NCBI RefSeq assembly: GCF_000768695.1
Contig: NZ_AVPL01000003.1
Span: 62,001-126,000 of the forward strand
Length of the DNA: 64,000 nucleotides
Direction: 5' to 3'
From: Knoellia aerolata DSM 18566
GTDB lineage: Bacteria > Actinomycetota > Actinomycetes > Actinomycetales > Dermatophilaceae
The notes below the pieces were generated by a model that worked only from the letters and a program-made list of their open reading frames with translations, made no database searches and was not told the origin of the DNA. The position numbers and the translations under genes are program-made. Shown piece by piece: positions 8,248 through 18,002 of this stretch. Position 1 is the first letter of the stretch. The number at the start of each line of letters is the position of its first letter.

Positions 8248-10074
8248 GTGAGCGAGACCCAGGCAGCGCCGACCCCGGCGCGGCTCGCCGAGCAGGCACG
8301 AGCCAAGGCGCCGATCGAGGTGACCGGGGCCCAGAGCCTCGTCCTCTCGCTCGAGTCCATGGACGTCGACACGGTCTTCGGCATCCCCGGAGGGGCGATC
8401 CTCCCGGCCTACGACCCGCTCCTCGACTCGGTCAAGGTGCGCCACATCCTCGTCCGCCACGAGCAGGGTGCCGGGCACGCGGCGGAGGGCTACGCCAGCG
8501 CGACCGGCCGGGTAGGCGTCTGCATGGCGACCTCGGGCCCCGGCGCGACCAACCTCGTCACCGCCCTCGCCGACGCCCACATGGACTCGGTCCCGATCGT
8601 GGCCATCACCGGCCAGGTCGCGAGCGCCTCGATCGGCACGGATGCCTTCCAGGAGGCCGACATCCGCGGCATCACGATGCCGATCACCAAGCACAACTAC
8701 CTCGTCACCGACGCGGCGCAGATCCCGCGGGTCATCGCCGAGGCCTTCCACATCGCCGCGACCGGCCGGCCCGGCCCGGTCCTCGTCGACATCAGCAAGG
8801 ACGCCCTGCAGGCGAAGACGACCTTCGCGTGGCCGCCGCGGATCGACCTGCCCGGCTACCACCCCGTCACCCGGCCGCACACGAAGCAGATCCGCGAGGC
8901 GTCCAGGCTCATCGCCGCGTCCGAGCGACCCGTCCTCTACGTCGGCGGCGGCGTCATCCGCGCCGACGCGTGCGAGGAGCTGCGCCAGTTCGTCGAGCTC
9001 ACCCGGATCCCCGTCGTCACCACGCTCATGGCCCGTGGCGCGCTGCCGGACAGCCACGAGCTGCACCTCGGCATGCCGGGCATGCACGGCTCGGTCGCCG
9101 CCGTCACCGCCCTGCAGAAGGCCGACCTCCTCATCACCCTCGGCGCCCGCTTCGACGACCGCGTCACCGGCCAGCTGTCGACGTTCGCGCCCGAGGCCAA
9201 GGTCATCCACGCCGACATCGACCCCGCCGAGATCTCCAAGAACCGCAAGGCGGACGTGCCGATCGTCGGTTCGTGCAAGGACGTCCTCGTCGACCTCATC
9301 CAGTCGGTCGACGCCGACATCGACGCCGGCCGCGGCGGCGACTATGCCCGGTGGCGCGAGCGGACCCTGGGCTGGAAGCGCGACTTCCCGCTGGGCTACA
9401 CCTCCACGGAAGGCGGCACCCTCGCACCGCAGTACGTCATCGAGCGACTCAGCGCGATCGTGGGGCCCGAGGCCGTCTACGTCGCCGGGGTCGGGCAGCA
9501 CCAGATGTGGGCGGCCCAGTTCGTCCAGTACGAGCGTCCCCGTGCCTGGCTCAACTCCGGTGGCCTCGGGACGATGGGGTATGCCGTCCCGGCCGCCATG
9601 GGTGCGCAGGTCGGCGAGCCCGAGCGCACCGTGTGGGCGATCGACGGCGACGGGTGCTTCCAGATGACCAACCAGGAGCTCGCGACCTGCGTCATCAACA
9701 ACATCCCGATCAAGGTCGCCGTCATCAACAACAGCAGCCTCGGCATGGTCCGCCAGTGGCAGTCGCTCTTCTACAACGAGCGCTACTCCAACACCGACCT
9801 GCACACGTCCCACGAGGGCACGAGGATCCCCGACTTCGTCAAGCTCGCCGACGCCTACGGGTGCGCCGGGCTCAGGTGCGAGAGGCCGGAGGACGTGGAC
9901 GACACGATCCGGCAGGCGATGGCGATCAACGACCGACCGGTCGTCGTCGACTTCGTCGTGCACCGCGACGCGATGGTGTGGCCGATGGTGCAGGCCGGCG
10001 TGAGCAACGACGCGATCCAGGTCGCCAAGGACACGGCGCCTCAGTGGGACCGCGAAGAGGAGGTGGGCAGCTGA
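8248..10074 (+). CDS. ilvB: Acetolactate synthase large subunit
   Basis: A 608-residue catalytic subunit of acetohydroxyacid synthase, a ThDP enzyme that condenses two pyruvates, or pyruvate with 2-oxobutyrate. Domains run PYR ([16 protein letters not shown], about residue 45), central FAD-type domain, and PP domain with the ThDP-Mg motif [12 protein letters not shown] through AVINN (about 468-497). The catalytic Glu lies in [14 protein letters not shown]. The GTG start follows a weak ribosome site. Its stop overlaps the ilvN start (TGATG), so the subunits are translationally coupled in an ilvB-ilvN-ilvC operon controlled by the leader attenuator. Confidence 0.97.
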   Translation: MSETQAAPTPARLAEQARAKAPIEVTGAQSLVLSLESMDVDTVFGIPGGAILPAYDPLLDSVKVRHILVRHEQGAGHAAEGYASATGRVGVCMATSGPGATNLVTALADAHMDSVPIVAITGQVASASIGTDAFQEADIRGITMPITKHNYLVTDAAQIPRVIAEAFHIAATGRPGPVLVDISKDALQAKTTFAWPPRIDLPGYHPVTRPHTKQIREASRLIAASERPVLYVGGGVIRADACEELRQFVELTRIPVVTTLMARGALPDSHELHLGMPGMHGSVAAVTALQKADLLITLGARFDDRVTGQLSTFAPEAKVIHADIDPAEISKNRKADVPIVGSCKDVLVDLIQSVDADIDAGRGGDYARWRERTLGWKRDFPLGYTSTEGGTLAPQYVIERLSAIVGPEAVYVAGVGQHQMWAAQFVQYERPRAWLNSGGLGTMGYAVPAAMGAQVGEPERTVWAIDGDGCFQMTNQELATCVINNIPIKVAVINNSSLGMVRQWQSLFYNERYSNTDLHTSHEGTRIPDFVKLADAYGCAGLRCERPEDVDDTIRQAMAINDRPVVVDFVVHRDAMVWPMVQAGVSNDAIQVAKDTAPQWDREEEVGS

Positions 10075-10586
10075 TGTCGCAGCACACGCTCTCGGTGCTC
10101 GTCGAGAACAAGCCCGGAGTCCTGGCCCGCGTCGCCGGCCTGTTCGCCCGGCGCGGCTTCAACATCCAGTCGCTCGCAGTGGGGGAGACCGAGCACGTCG
10201 AGATCTCCCGCATCACCGTCGTCGTCGACGTCGAGGACCTGCCGCTCGAGCAGGTGACCAAGCAGCTCAACAAGCTCGTCGAGGTGCTCAAGGTCGTCGA
10301 GCTCGACGCGGCCTCGGCCGTGCAGCGGCAGGTCATGCTCATCAAGGTCCGGGCCGACGCGGCGACGCGCAGCCAGGTCCTCGAGCTCGTCCAGCTCTTC
10401 CGCGCCAAGGTCGTCGACGTCGCCACCGAGTCGGTGACCATCGAGGCCACCGGCCCCGGCGAGAAGCTCACCGCCCTGCTCGGGGTCCTCGAGCCCTACG
10501 GCGTGCGCGAGCTCGTCCAGTCGGGCATCGTCGCCATCGGTCGCGGCCCCCGCTCCATCACCGACCGCGCGCTGCGCGGAGCCTGA
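10074..10586 (+). CDS. ilvN: Acetolactate synthase small (regulatory) subunit
   Basis: A 170-residue IlvN. The N-terminal ACT domain (LSVLVENKPGVLARVAGLFARRGFNI from residue 5, split here as LSVLVENKPGVLARVAG plus LFARRGFNI) binds valine for feedback inhibition, and a C-terminal ACT-like domain starts near residue 80 (QRQVMLIKVRAD). Both are complete. It overlaps the ilvB stop by one base and lies 54 bp before ilvC, within the same operon. Confidence 0.97.
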   Translation: MSQHTLSVLVENKPGVLARVAGLFARRGFNIQSLAVGETEHVEISRITVVVDVEDLPLEQVTKQLNKLVEVLKVVELDAASAVQRQVMLIKVRADAATRSQVLELVQLFRAKVVDVATESVTIEATGPGEKLTALLGVLEPYGVRELVQSGIVAIGRGPRSITDRALRGA

Positions 10587-11672
<1,086 letters not shown>

Positions 11673-11689
11673 GCACCGCCCCGCGCACG

Positions 11690-11740
11690 GCACGACGAAC
11701 GCTCCCCACGATGTCCTTCGTGGGGAGCGTTTCGTCGTGC
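11690..11740. terminator. Bidirectional terminator after ilvC
   Basis: A long dyad pairs GCACGACGAACGCTCCCCACGA with its near-perfect complement at 11719-11740 (one extra T), around a six-base loop. The stem is about 22 bp. It separates ilvC from the convergent small secreted-protein gene and could serve both strands. Confidence 0.8.
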
Positions 11741-11774
11741 GAGGCACGAGCGAGCGAGTGGCGCCGGCCCCCGC

Positions 11775-12118
11775 TCACGCCGGGTGGGCGTGACCGTGTC
11801 GACGGGCGGAGCCGGCGGCCACCAGACCTCCGACGACGGCCATCCCGCCGAGCGCTCCGAGGGCGACCTGGAGGTACTCGACCGCGTCGTCGTCAACGGT
11901 GGGGCTGTCGGACCCGACCGGCTGACCGCGTCGGAGACGGGGGTGGACGGCTCCGGGCTCGGGTACTGCAGGATCGAGCCGTCGGGACGAGTGTCCCTGG
12001 CCCCGAGGAGCTGACCCTGGTCCTGCCGGGCGTGGGCCGGACCGACGGTGATGATCGCAGCGAGGACCGTGGTGCCCAGGGCTCCAGCGCTGCGCCGTGA
12101 CGTGGTGGTGAGGTGCAT
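11775..12118 (-). pseudogene. Frameshifted small secreted protein (paralogue of 12196-12534)
   Basis: Read on the minus strand from ATG 12118 (ribosome site AAAGGA), one frame gives a signal peptide (TTVLAAIITVGPAHA, cleavage after AHA near residue 31) and a short polar stretch. The next frame then gives DDDAVEYLQVALGALGGM, VVGGLVAA and the tail RRHGHAHPA, which match the intact neighbour almost residue for residue. One base must be restored around 11905-11945 to join them. GGG and CCCC runs there (minus strand TCGGGTCC and AGCCCCACC) are the natural sites. It is therefore either a recent pseudogene or a sequencing error. Restored length would be about 115 residues. Confidence 0.65.
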
Positions 12119-12195
12119 GAGGCGTGTCCTTTCGTGGGGAACGGGCGATCCGGCCGGCTGCCGGACCGGGTGCCGTGGCAGGTGAACGGGTCGGG

Positions 12196-12534
12196 TCACG
12201 CCGGGTGGGCGTGCCCGTGCCGGCGGCCGGAGGTGGCGGCCACGAGACCTCCGACGACCGCCATCCCGCCCAGGGCGCCCAGGGCGACCTGGAGGTACTC
12301 GACGGCGTTGTCGTCGAGCGCGACGGTGGTCGGGCGGGGGTCCGTCGGGGCGGCATCTCCCGTGGTCCCCGCGTTCTCGTTCTCCCACACCCTGAGCTCG
12401 GCCGGTGTGATGGCGCCGTCGTCGAGCAGGTTCGGCTCGGCGTGGGCGGGAACGACGGTGATGAGCCCGGCGAGGGCGACGGTGGCGAGGGCTGCTGCGG
12501 CTCGGCCGACAATGGTGCTGGTGCTGGTGCGCAT
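12196..12534 (-). CDS. Small secreted or membrane-anchored protein with His-rich tail
   Basis: A 112-residue protein of unknown function. It has a signal peptide (residues 1-32, ending VVPAHA), a polar Asp/Thr/Pro-rich middle, a hydrophobic segment (AVEYLQVALGALGGMAVVGG, about 78-101) and a short basic, His-containing tail (GRRHGHAHPA). This predicts an exported mature domain of about 45 residues held by a C-terminal membrane helix. The AGGAAGG site and signal peptide fix the ATG. It lies next to a frameshifted paralogue on the same strand and is divergent from the BTAD-nSTAND-WD40 gene, with direct repeats between. A role as ligand or target of that sensor is a guess. Confidence 0.75.
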   Translation of the reverse strand: MRTSTSTIVGRAAAALATVALAGLITVVPAHAEPNLLDDGAITPAELRVWENENAGTTGDAAPTDPRPTTVALDDNAVEYLQVALGALGGMAVVGGLVAATSGRRHGHAHPA

Positions 12535-12616
12535 GGTGCGTCCCTTCCTGGGTGACCGGTGAGCCGGTCCTGGGCCTGCCCGTCGGGTGGCTTGCGGACC
12601 ATCGGAGCGGGTGCTG

Positions 12617-12676
12617 ATACCGGACGGGCATCGGGTGTCGGACGCCACTCGAGAGCCGATATCGGCTGGGTATCGG
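12617..12676 (+). promoter_or_regulatory. SARP-type heptamer direct repeats
   Basis: Four similar heptamers lie in two pairs: ATACCGG (12617) with GCATCGG (12628), and ATATCGG (12659) with GTATCGG (12670). Each pair has the 11-bp (7+4) period typical of SARP operators, and the pairs repeat at 42 bp, four helical turns. A TTGACA follows at 12682-12687. The likely binder is the adjacent BTAD protein itself. A GACATT at 12705-12710, 17 bp after TTGACA, could be the -10 box of a leaderless promoter. Confidence 0.55.
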
Positions 12677-12717
12677 GTCCGTTGACAGGTGCCCTCGTGA
12701 AGCGGACATTGAGGCGC

Positions 12718-15700
12718 ATGGGCATCGCCGTGCTCGGACCGCTCCTCGTGGACGACCACGCGGTCCTCTCCCCGCGAGACCAGGTCGTCCTCGAGGCACT
12801 GGTGGCCACCGGGGGGACGGCGTTGAGCGCGGGGAGCCTCGCCGAGGCACTCTGGGGCGAGAGCCCACCGGCGTCGTGGCGCAAGCTCATCCCCAGCAGC
12901 ATCCTGCGGATCCGCAAGGTGCTCGGCAGCGCAGCGATCGAGACGACGTCCCACGGCTACCGGCTCGCCGCGCACGGAGACACGGTCGATGCGGTGCGGT
13001 TCGTCCACCTCGTCGAGAGGGGCCACCAGCTCCTGACCGCCGGTGACCCCGATCGCGCCCGCCACGTACTGCGGGAGGCCCTGGGTCTGTGGAGGGGGCG
13101 GGCGCTCGCCGAGGTCCTCGACTGGGAACCGGGCCGCTTCGAGGCGGAGCGGCTCGACGAGGTGCGGCGGGAGGCGGAGGAGGCGGTGCTCGACGCCAGC
13201 CTCCGAGCCGGTCGGCACGCCGAGACCGTCGCCGAGGCGCGCAGCAGGGTCGCCCAGGAACCGCTCCGGGAACGGCGCTGGGCCCTGCTCGCCCTCGCCC
13301 AGTACCTCGCCGGCGACCAGGCCGACGCCCTGGAGACGTTGCGCCAGGCGAGGCGACGCCTGGCCGACGAGCTCGGCCTCGATCCCGGCGCCGAGATCGC
13401 GCGGCTCGAGGACGCGATCCTGCGCCAGGACGCCTCGCTCGTGGCCGCGGTGGCCCTGCCCGAACCAGCCCCCGAGTGTCCCTACCCGGGGCTGCGCGCG
13501 TTCGACGTCGACGACGGCGAGGTCTTCTTCGGCCGTAGGGCCGAGCTCGACCAGTGCCTGTCCCGGCTGACCGAGCAGGGAGTGCTCGTCGTCGCCGGCC
13601 CGTCGGGCAGCGGGAAGTCCTCGCTGGTGCGCGCAGGTGTCGTCGCGTCGTTGCGGAGCACCCACCAGAGGGTGGAGGTGCTCGGGCCGGGTCCCGACAC
13701 GCTCGTCGGGCTCCGCGACCTCGTCGGCGCGCGGTGGCGGGGCGCCGTCGTCGTCGACCAGCTGGAGGAGGTGCTCGCTGCCTGTGGACCCGGCGAGCGG
13801 GACGACCTCGACGACGCCCTCCTCCGGCACACGGAGAGGGGGCCGCTCATCATGACCCTGCGGGCGGACCACCTCGCCGACGTGGCCGGGCACCCTGGAA
13901 TGTCGCGGATCGTCGAACGCGGTCTCTACCTCCTGGGGCCCATGACGGCGGACTCGCTGCGAGCGGCCATCGAGGGGCCGGCGAGGGAGGCAGCGCTCAT
14001 CCTCGAGCCGGGTCTCGTCGACGTGCTGCTCGGCGAGGTTCTCGACGCCCCGGGTGCGCTGCCCCTCATGGCTCACGCCCTCGAGCAGACGTGGCAGCGA
14101 CGTGAGGGGCGAACCCTCACGATCGCGGGCTACCGCGACTCGGGTGGCATCGACGGGGCCGTCGCCCAGACGGCTGAGGGCGTGTTCGACGGACTCGGCG
14201 ACGACGACCGCACGGTGCTGCGAGACCTCCTGCGCCGGCTCGTGTCCGTGACCCCGGACGGGGACCCCGTCCGGGTCTGGGTGCCGGTGCGGCGGCTGCC
14301 CGAGGACGGGAGTCGGGGTCTCGTCGAGCTGCTGGTGCGGGCTCGGCTGCTCGCGGTCGACGACGACGCCGTGGCGGTCGCCCACGAGTCCCTCGCCCGA
14401 GCGTGGCCCCGTCTCCGGGCCTGGCTCGAGGAGGACGTGGAGGGCCGGCACGTCCTGCGCCACCTCAGCGCCGCCGCGGACAGCTGGGACGGGCTCGGGC
14501 GACCGCAGAGCGAGCTGTACCGCGGGGTCCGCCTCAGGAGGACCCTGGAGTGGCGTGCTCGAGGGCCCGAGGCCCTCACGCCGACGGAGCAGGCGTTCCT
14601 CGACGCCTCGCGGGAGGCTGAACGCGTCGCGAGGCACCGCGAGGCGATGGAGGAGGCCCACCGCCGCCGTCGCGACCGCACGACCCGGGCGCTCGTCGCC
14701 GGCATCGTCACGCTGGTCCTCGTCGCGGCGACGGCCGGGGGAGTCGCGGTGCTGCAGCGCAACCGCGCCGGTGATGCCGCCGTCGCCCGGTGGGCCACGA
14801 CCGCGGCGGCCGCCGCTCACGAGTCGAGCGACCCGACGACCGCCCTCCTGGCCGGGGTGGAGGCCGTTCGCCTCCGGGACGGTGCGGACACCCGCGGCGC
14901 CCTCCTCCGCGCCCTCACCCGGTGGCCGGGACTGCTGCGGTCGCGCGTCGTGCCTGCCACCCACGCCATCGCGGTGGGGGTGGACGGGCACGTCATCGTC
15001 GGAGGGGAGCGCGTCAGCGTCCTCGACCCCAGCTCGCTCGCGGAGGTGGCGAGCGTCGAGGGCGCGGCGCACAGCCTGCAGCCCCTCGTCGACGGGCGGC
15101 GCCTGCTCACCGGCACCGAGAGCGGGACGGTGTCGATCGTCGACCTCGGCACCGGAGAGCGCGTCACGCTCCTCGCCGAGCAGGGCACCCCCGTCTGGGG
15201 TGCCCAGACGAGCGTCGTCGGGGGCGTCGTCGCGGTTGCCCTGTACCGCCAGGACGGGGGAACGAGTGAGGTCGCCATGTGGCGGGGGACCACGCGTCTG
15301 CCGTCCCTTCCCCGACGACCCCTCCACGACTTCGCGCTCAGCCCGAAGGGCGACCGGGTCTACTCGCGGGTCACCTCACCGGAGGCGATCGTGGTCCACG
15401 ACGTCGCGACCGGGCGCCAGCTCGCGTCCCGAACGTTGGCGGAGATGGGGATCGACCTTCCGCGGAAGGCCGATGAGGCCGATTCCCTGGCCGTCAGCCC
15501 GGACGGCGGCGTGCTGGCGCTGGGGGGCGACGAGGTGACGCTGCTCGACGCCGGGAGGTTGAGCGTGCGGAATCGACTCCGCAACCCGTCCGAGGGGATC
15601 GTCGGCCTGGCCTTCTCTCCCGACGGGAGGGTCGTCGCCAGCGGGTCCGCCGATCGCACCGTGACGCTGTGGGATGTCACAGGGGTGCGCCGCGAGCGGA

Positions 15701-16884
15701 TCGAGGGGCTGTCCGAGGGGGTGAGCGACCTCGCCTTCAGCCGCGACGGTCGCACGCTCCACGTGCTCACCGCCGACCACCGGCTGAGCGCGTGGGACCT
15801 CTCGGGCGAGCGCCAGCTCATCCATAACCTCCGCCCCGGTCTGCCCGTGGGCAGCATCGAGGGTGAGCTCGTCGTGCCCGCGCCGGACGGCGAGGTGGTC
15901 GCGTACATGTCGTCCACGGCCGGGGCGGACGATCGAGCGGAGAGGATCGACTTCCTCGACGTGACCACGGGTCGGCTCCTCGAGCCGGTGCTCGGCACGT
16001 ACCAGAACTGGGGCGTCTGGCGGCCGCCGGATGCGGAGCGGCTCGCGGTCCCGGGTGACCGCACCATCCGGGTCTGGGACTGGCGACGTCGTGCGGTCGT
16101 CGTCGAGAAGGAGGTGGGAGAGGGGCCGATCGAGGCGCTCGCGTACACCCCGGACGGCGCTCGCCTCGTCGTCGGGGAGCGGTCGGGCCACGTCTTCCAG
16201 GTGGACGCCTCCACCCTGGATCGCGTCGGCGCCCGGGTCACGATCGAAGGCGACCTGCACGAGGTGATCTGGGCAGGCGAGGATCGGGCGCTCGCGGTGC
16301 TGGGCCGGGGCTCCGCGATCGTGCTGTCCCTCGTGGACCTGCGCGCCGGGACCACGGTCCAGACCAGGACCGTGGGCGTCGACGTGACCCATGCCGACGT
16401 CTCCCCCGACGGTCGGCTCCTCGCGGTGGGCGGGGCAGAAGGCGAGGTCGGTCTGGTCGACCTCGACACGGGCGCCTGGTCGAAGGAGCCGGTGCGTGAG
16501 CACCAGGGAGCCATCCTTCGGGTCGACTTCTCCTCCGACGGCGACCTGCTCGTCAGCAGCGGTGGGGACGGCCGGGTCCGCCTGTGGCACGGACGGACGG
16601 GGGAGGCCAGGGAGGGGACGACCATCGGGCGCGTGGGGATCCCGTCGTCGGCCGTCTTCGAACCGGACGGCCACACCGTGGTGCTGGCGGCGGGGGACGG
16701 CACGGTGCGTCGGTGGGACACGCGAGTGTCGAGCTGGCAGCGCCTGGCCTGCGAGAAGGCCGGCCGCAGCCTGACCCCGGACGAGTGGGCCCTGATCTTC
16801 GGTGGGCAGGTGCCCTACCACGCCACCTGCTCCCGGCCGAGGGTCAGCCGCTCGAGGACCCATCGACGAGGTCGGACACCATGA
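12718..16884 (+). CDS. BTAD/SARP-nSTAND-TM-WD40 regulator
   Basis: A 1388-residue multidomain protein. Order: OmpR-like winged helix (1-90, LSPRDQVVLEALVATGG and SSILRIRKVLG); BTAD helical domain (about 92-240, ending RRRLADELGLDPGAEIARLE); nSTAND NTPase opening with CPYPGLRAFDVDDGEVFFGR (about 253), Walker A GPSGSGKSSL (about 296) and Walker B VVVDQLEEVLA (about 345). A basic patch RRRRDRTTR is followed by one TM helix (about 660-681), then WD40 repeats (such as GIVGLAFSPDGRVVASGSAD and RTVTLWDV) to the C-terminus, closing with the ACEKAGRSLTPDEW motif common to such proteins. Positive-inside charge predicts cytoplasmic DNA-binding and ATPase parts and an exported sensor propeller. An upstream in-frame GTG at 12697 is possible. 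Divergent secreted proteins may be partners. The target is unknown. Confidence 0.9.
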   Translation: MGIAVLGPLLVDDHAVLSPRDQVVLEALVATGGTALSAGSLAEALWGESPPASWRKLIPSSILRIRKVLGSAAIETTSHGYRLAAHGDTVDAVRFVHLVERGHQLLTAGDPDRARHVLREALGLWRGRALAEVLDWEPGRFEAERLDEVRREAEEAVLDASLRAGRHAETVAEARSRVAQEPLRERRWALLALAQYLAGDQADALETLRQARRRLADELGLDPGAEIARLEDAILRQDASLVAAVALPEPAPECPYPGLRAFDVDDGEVFFGRRAELDQCLSRLTEQGVLVVAGPSGSGKSSLVRAGVVASLRSTHQRVEVLGPGPDTLVGLRDLVGARWRGAVVVDQLEEVLAACGPGERDDLDDALLRHTERGPLIMTLRADHLADVAGHPGMSRIVERGLYLLGPMTADSLRAAIEGPAREAALILEPGLVDVLLGEVLDAPGALPLMAHALEQTWQRREGRTLTIAGYRDSGGIDGAVAQTAEGVFDGLGDDDRTVLRDLLRRLVSVTPDGDPVRVWVPVRRLPEDGSRGLVELLVRARLLAVDDDAVAVAHESLARAWPRLRAWLEEDVEGRHVLRHLSAAADSWDGLGRPQSELYRGVRLRRTLEWRARGPEALTPTEQAFLDASREAERVARHREAMEEAHRRRRDRTTRALVAGIVTLVLVAATAGGVAVLQRNRAGDAAVARWATTAAAAAHESSDPTTALLAGVEAVRLRDGADTRGALLRALTRWPGLLRSRVVPATHAIAVGVDGHVIVGGERVSVLDPSSLAEVASVEGAAHSLQPLVDGRRLLTGTESGTVSIVDLGTGERVTLLAEQGTPVWGAQTSVVGGVVAVALYRQDGGTSEVAMWRGTTRLPSLPRRPLHDFALSPKGDRVYSRVTSPEAIVVHDVATGRQLASRTLAEMGIDLPRKADEADSLAVSPDGGVLALGGDEVTLLDAGRLSVRNRLRNPSEGIVGLAFSPDGRVVASGSADRTVTLWDVTGVRRERIEGLSEGVSDLAFSRDGRTLHVLTADHRLSAWDLSGERQLIHNLRPGLPVGSIEGELVVPAPDGEVVAYMSSTAGADDRAERIDFLDVTTGRLLEPVLGTYQNWGVWRPPDAERLAVPGDRTIRVWDWRRRAVVVEKEVGEGPIEALAYTPDGARLVVGERSGHVFQVDASTLDRVGARVTIEGDLHEVIWAGEDRALAVLGRGSAIVLSLVDLRAGTTVQTRTVGVDVTHADVSPDGRLLAVGGAEGEVGLVDLDTGAWSKEPVREHQGAILRVDFSSDGDLLVSSGGDGRVRLWHGRTGEAREGTTIGRVGIPSSAVFEPDGHTVVLAAGDGTVRRWDTRVSSWQRLACEKAGRSLTPDEWALIFGGQVPYHATCSRPRVSRSRTHRRGRTP

Positions 16885-17160
16885 CCGGGGTGCTGAGCAC
16901 CCGGTCGCCACGCTGGCAGGTGACCTTGACCGTCATACCCGGTCGTCGGCGTGACAACGGGAACGATGCGTGCCGCTGGAGGTCCAGCCACGTGACCCGC
17001 ATCGAGTCGACGGCGATGTCGCACCCCCTGCGCGTCGCAGTCCGCGCGCTCGTAGGTCGCGCCCTCGGTCGTCACCGCCGCGAACCGGCTCATCCGCTGC
17101 CGCACACCGTCGGCGTCCTCGACGCGCGATCCCCGGCGCGAGCACGTGGTCGTCGTTCAT
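16844..17160 (-). pseudogene. Small gene with two frameshifts, unknown function
   Basis: From ATG 17160, which overlaps the stop of the upstream NmrA-like gene as ATGA, three successive frames give one coherent protein: MNDDHVLAPG, then RVEDADGVRQRMSRFAAVTT and GATYERADCDAQ, then CDIAVDSMRVTWLDLQ and MTVKVTCQRGDRVLS, to a TGA at 16844-16846. Removing one G from a G4 run (minus strand CCGGGGATC) and one from a G5 run (CAGGGGGTG) restores about 104 residues without stops. Translational coupling suggests a real gene. Two indels in 317 bp, both in G runs, suggest sequencing error as strongly as decay. It overlaps the end of the WD40 gene by 41 bp. No family recognised. Confidence 0.55.
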
Positions 17161-17939
17161 GGCGGTGAGTGCATCCGGCGGGGGAGCGGGCGGGGCTGCG
17201 CCGCCAGCCAGTCCTCGAACGAGCGCCCCCCGGTCTCGGCTCCCGGTCCCGGGAGGTTGCGACCCTGCGAGAAGCCGCGCATGACCTCGCCGACCGGCGG
17301 GATGCGCACGACCCGCGGTGGGGTCCGCCCGTCGTGGGCCGCCACCAGCGCCGAGATCTCGCGGGCGCCGTATGCCGTCGGCCCGGCGAGCTCGGGCGCC
17401 CGCACGAAGCCGCTCGGGGCGGTGCCCGTGGCGTGGTCGGCGAGCCGCTCCGCCACCCAGTCGATGTCGACGGGCTGGCTGCGCATGTCGCCCAACGAGA
17501 AGCTCGTCGACCCGAGCCGGAGGGCGGAGCCCAGCAGGGCGGCGAGGGGGTGGAACTGGGTGGCCCGCACGATCGTCGTCGGGACTCCGGACCGCTCGAG
17601 CGCCGTCTCGGAGTCGACCTTGGCCCGGTAGTAGGGGTACGGGACGCGGTCGCACCCGACGATCGAGATCGACACCACGTGGGCGGGCGAGCCGAGGTGA
17701 CGCAGCGACGCACCGATCCGCGCGGCCCCGGCGACGTCGACGGTCTGCGGCCTCGTCGGCGAGCTGGCCGCGTGGACGACCGCGTCGGCCCCGGCGAGCG
17801 CCGCGTCGAGGCCCTCGCCGGTCGACAGGTCGACCCCGGTGCGACGGCTGGCGGCGACCGCGTCGTGGCCTCGTCCGCTCAGCACCCTGACCACGCGGGC
17901 CCCCAGGTCGCCGGATCCACCGGTCACGACGATGCGCAT
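17157..17939 (-). CDS. NAD(P)-binding NmrA/SDR-like protein
   Basis: A 260-residue atypical short-chain dehydrogenase. The N-terminal Rossmann motif MRIVVTGGSGDLGARVVRVL is complete, and residues PYPYYRAKVDSETAL (about 110) resemble the YxxxK region of extended/atypical SDRs. The C-terminal half resembles NAD(P)H-binding proteins of the NmrA/YlbE type. The ATG is chosen because the Rossmann strand starts immediately; an upstream in-frame start would add 13 unlikely residues. A GACACT box lies 6 nt before it. Its stop overlaps the start of the frameshifted small gene (ATGA), so they form a coupled pair. Substrate unknown. Confidence 0.75.
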   Translation of the reverse strand: MRIVVTGGSGDLGARVVRVLSGRGHDAVAASRRTGVDLSTGEGLDAALAGADAVVHAASSPTRPQTVDVAGAARIGASLRHLGSPAHVVSISIVGCDRVPYPYYRAKVDSETALERSGVPTTIVRATQFHPLAALLGSALRLGSTSFSLGDMRSQPVDIDWVAERLADHATGTAPSGFVRAPELAGPTAYGAREISALVAAHDGRTPPRVVRIPPVGEVMRGFSQGRNLPGPGAETGGRSFEDWLAAQPRPLPRRMHSPP

Positions 17940-17991
17940 GCCAGCAGTGTCCCAGCGCCGATCCGAGGCGTCGAGCACCGCCGGGCTCGCC

Positions 17992-17997
17992 TATCCT
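17992..17997 (+). promoter_or_regulatory. -10 box (TATCCT), leaderless-type
   Basis: TATCCT lies 5 nt before GTG 18003. No Shine-Dalgarno sequence is visible. It supports GTG 18003 over ATG 18015. Confidence 0.45.
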
Positions 17998-18002
17998 CAG
18001 GT

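Noticed and set aside
8053-9963. A 636-codon open frame antisense to ilvB
   Set aside because: Shadow of ilvB, with no domain and covering the ilvB attenuator.
12196-15327. A 1043-codon open frame antisense to the BTAD-nSTAND-WD40 gene
   Set aside because: It is a high-GC mirror frame with Arg/Pro/Gly/Glu-biased, motif-free sequence. Only its last 112 codons, with signal peptide and ribosome site, are a real gene.
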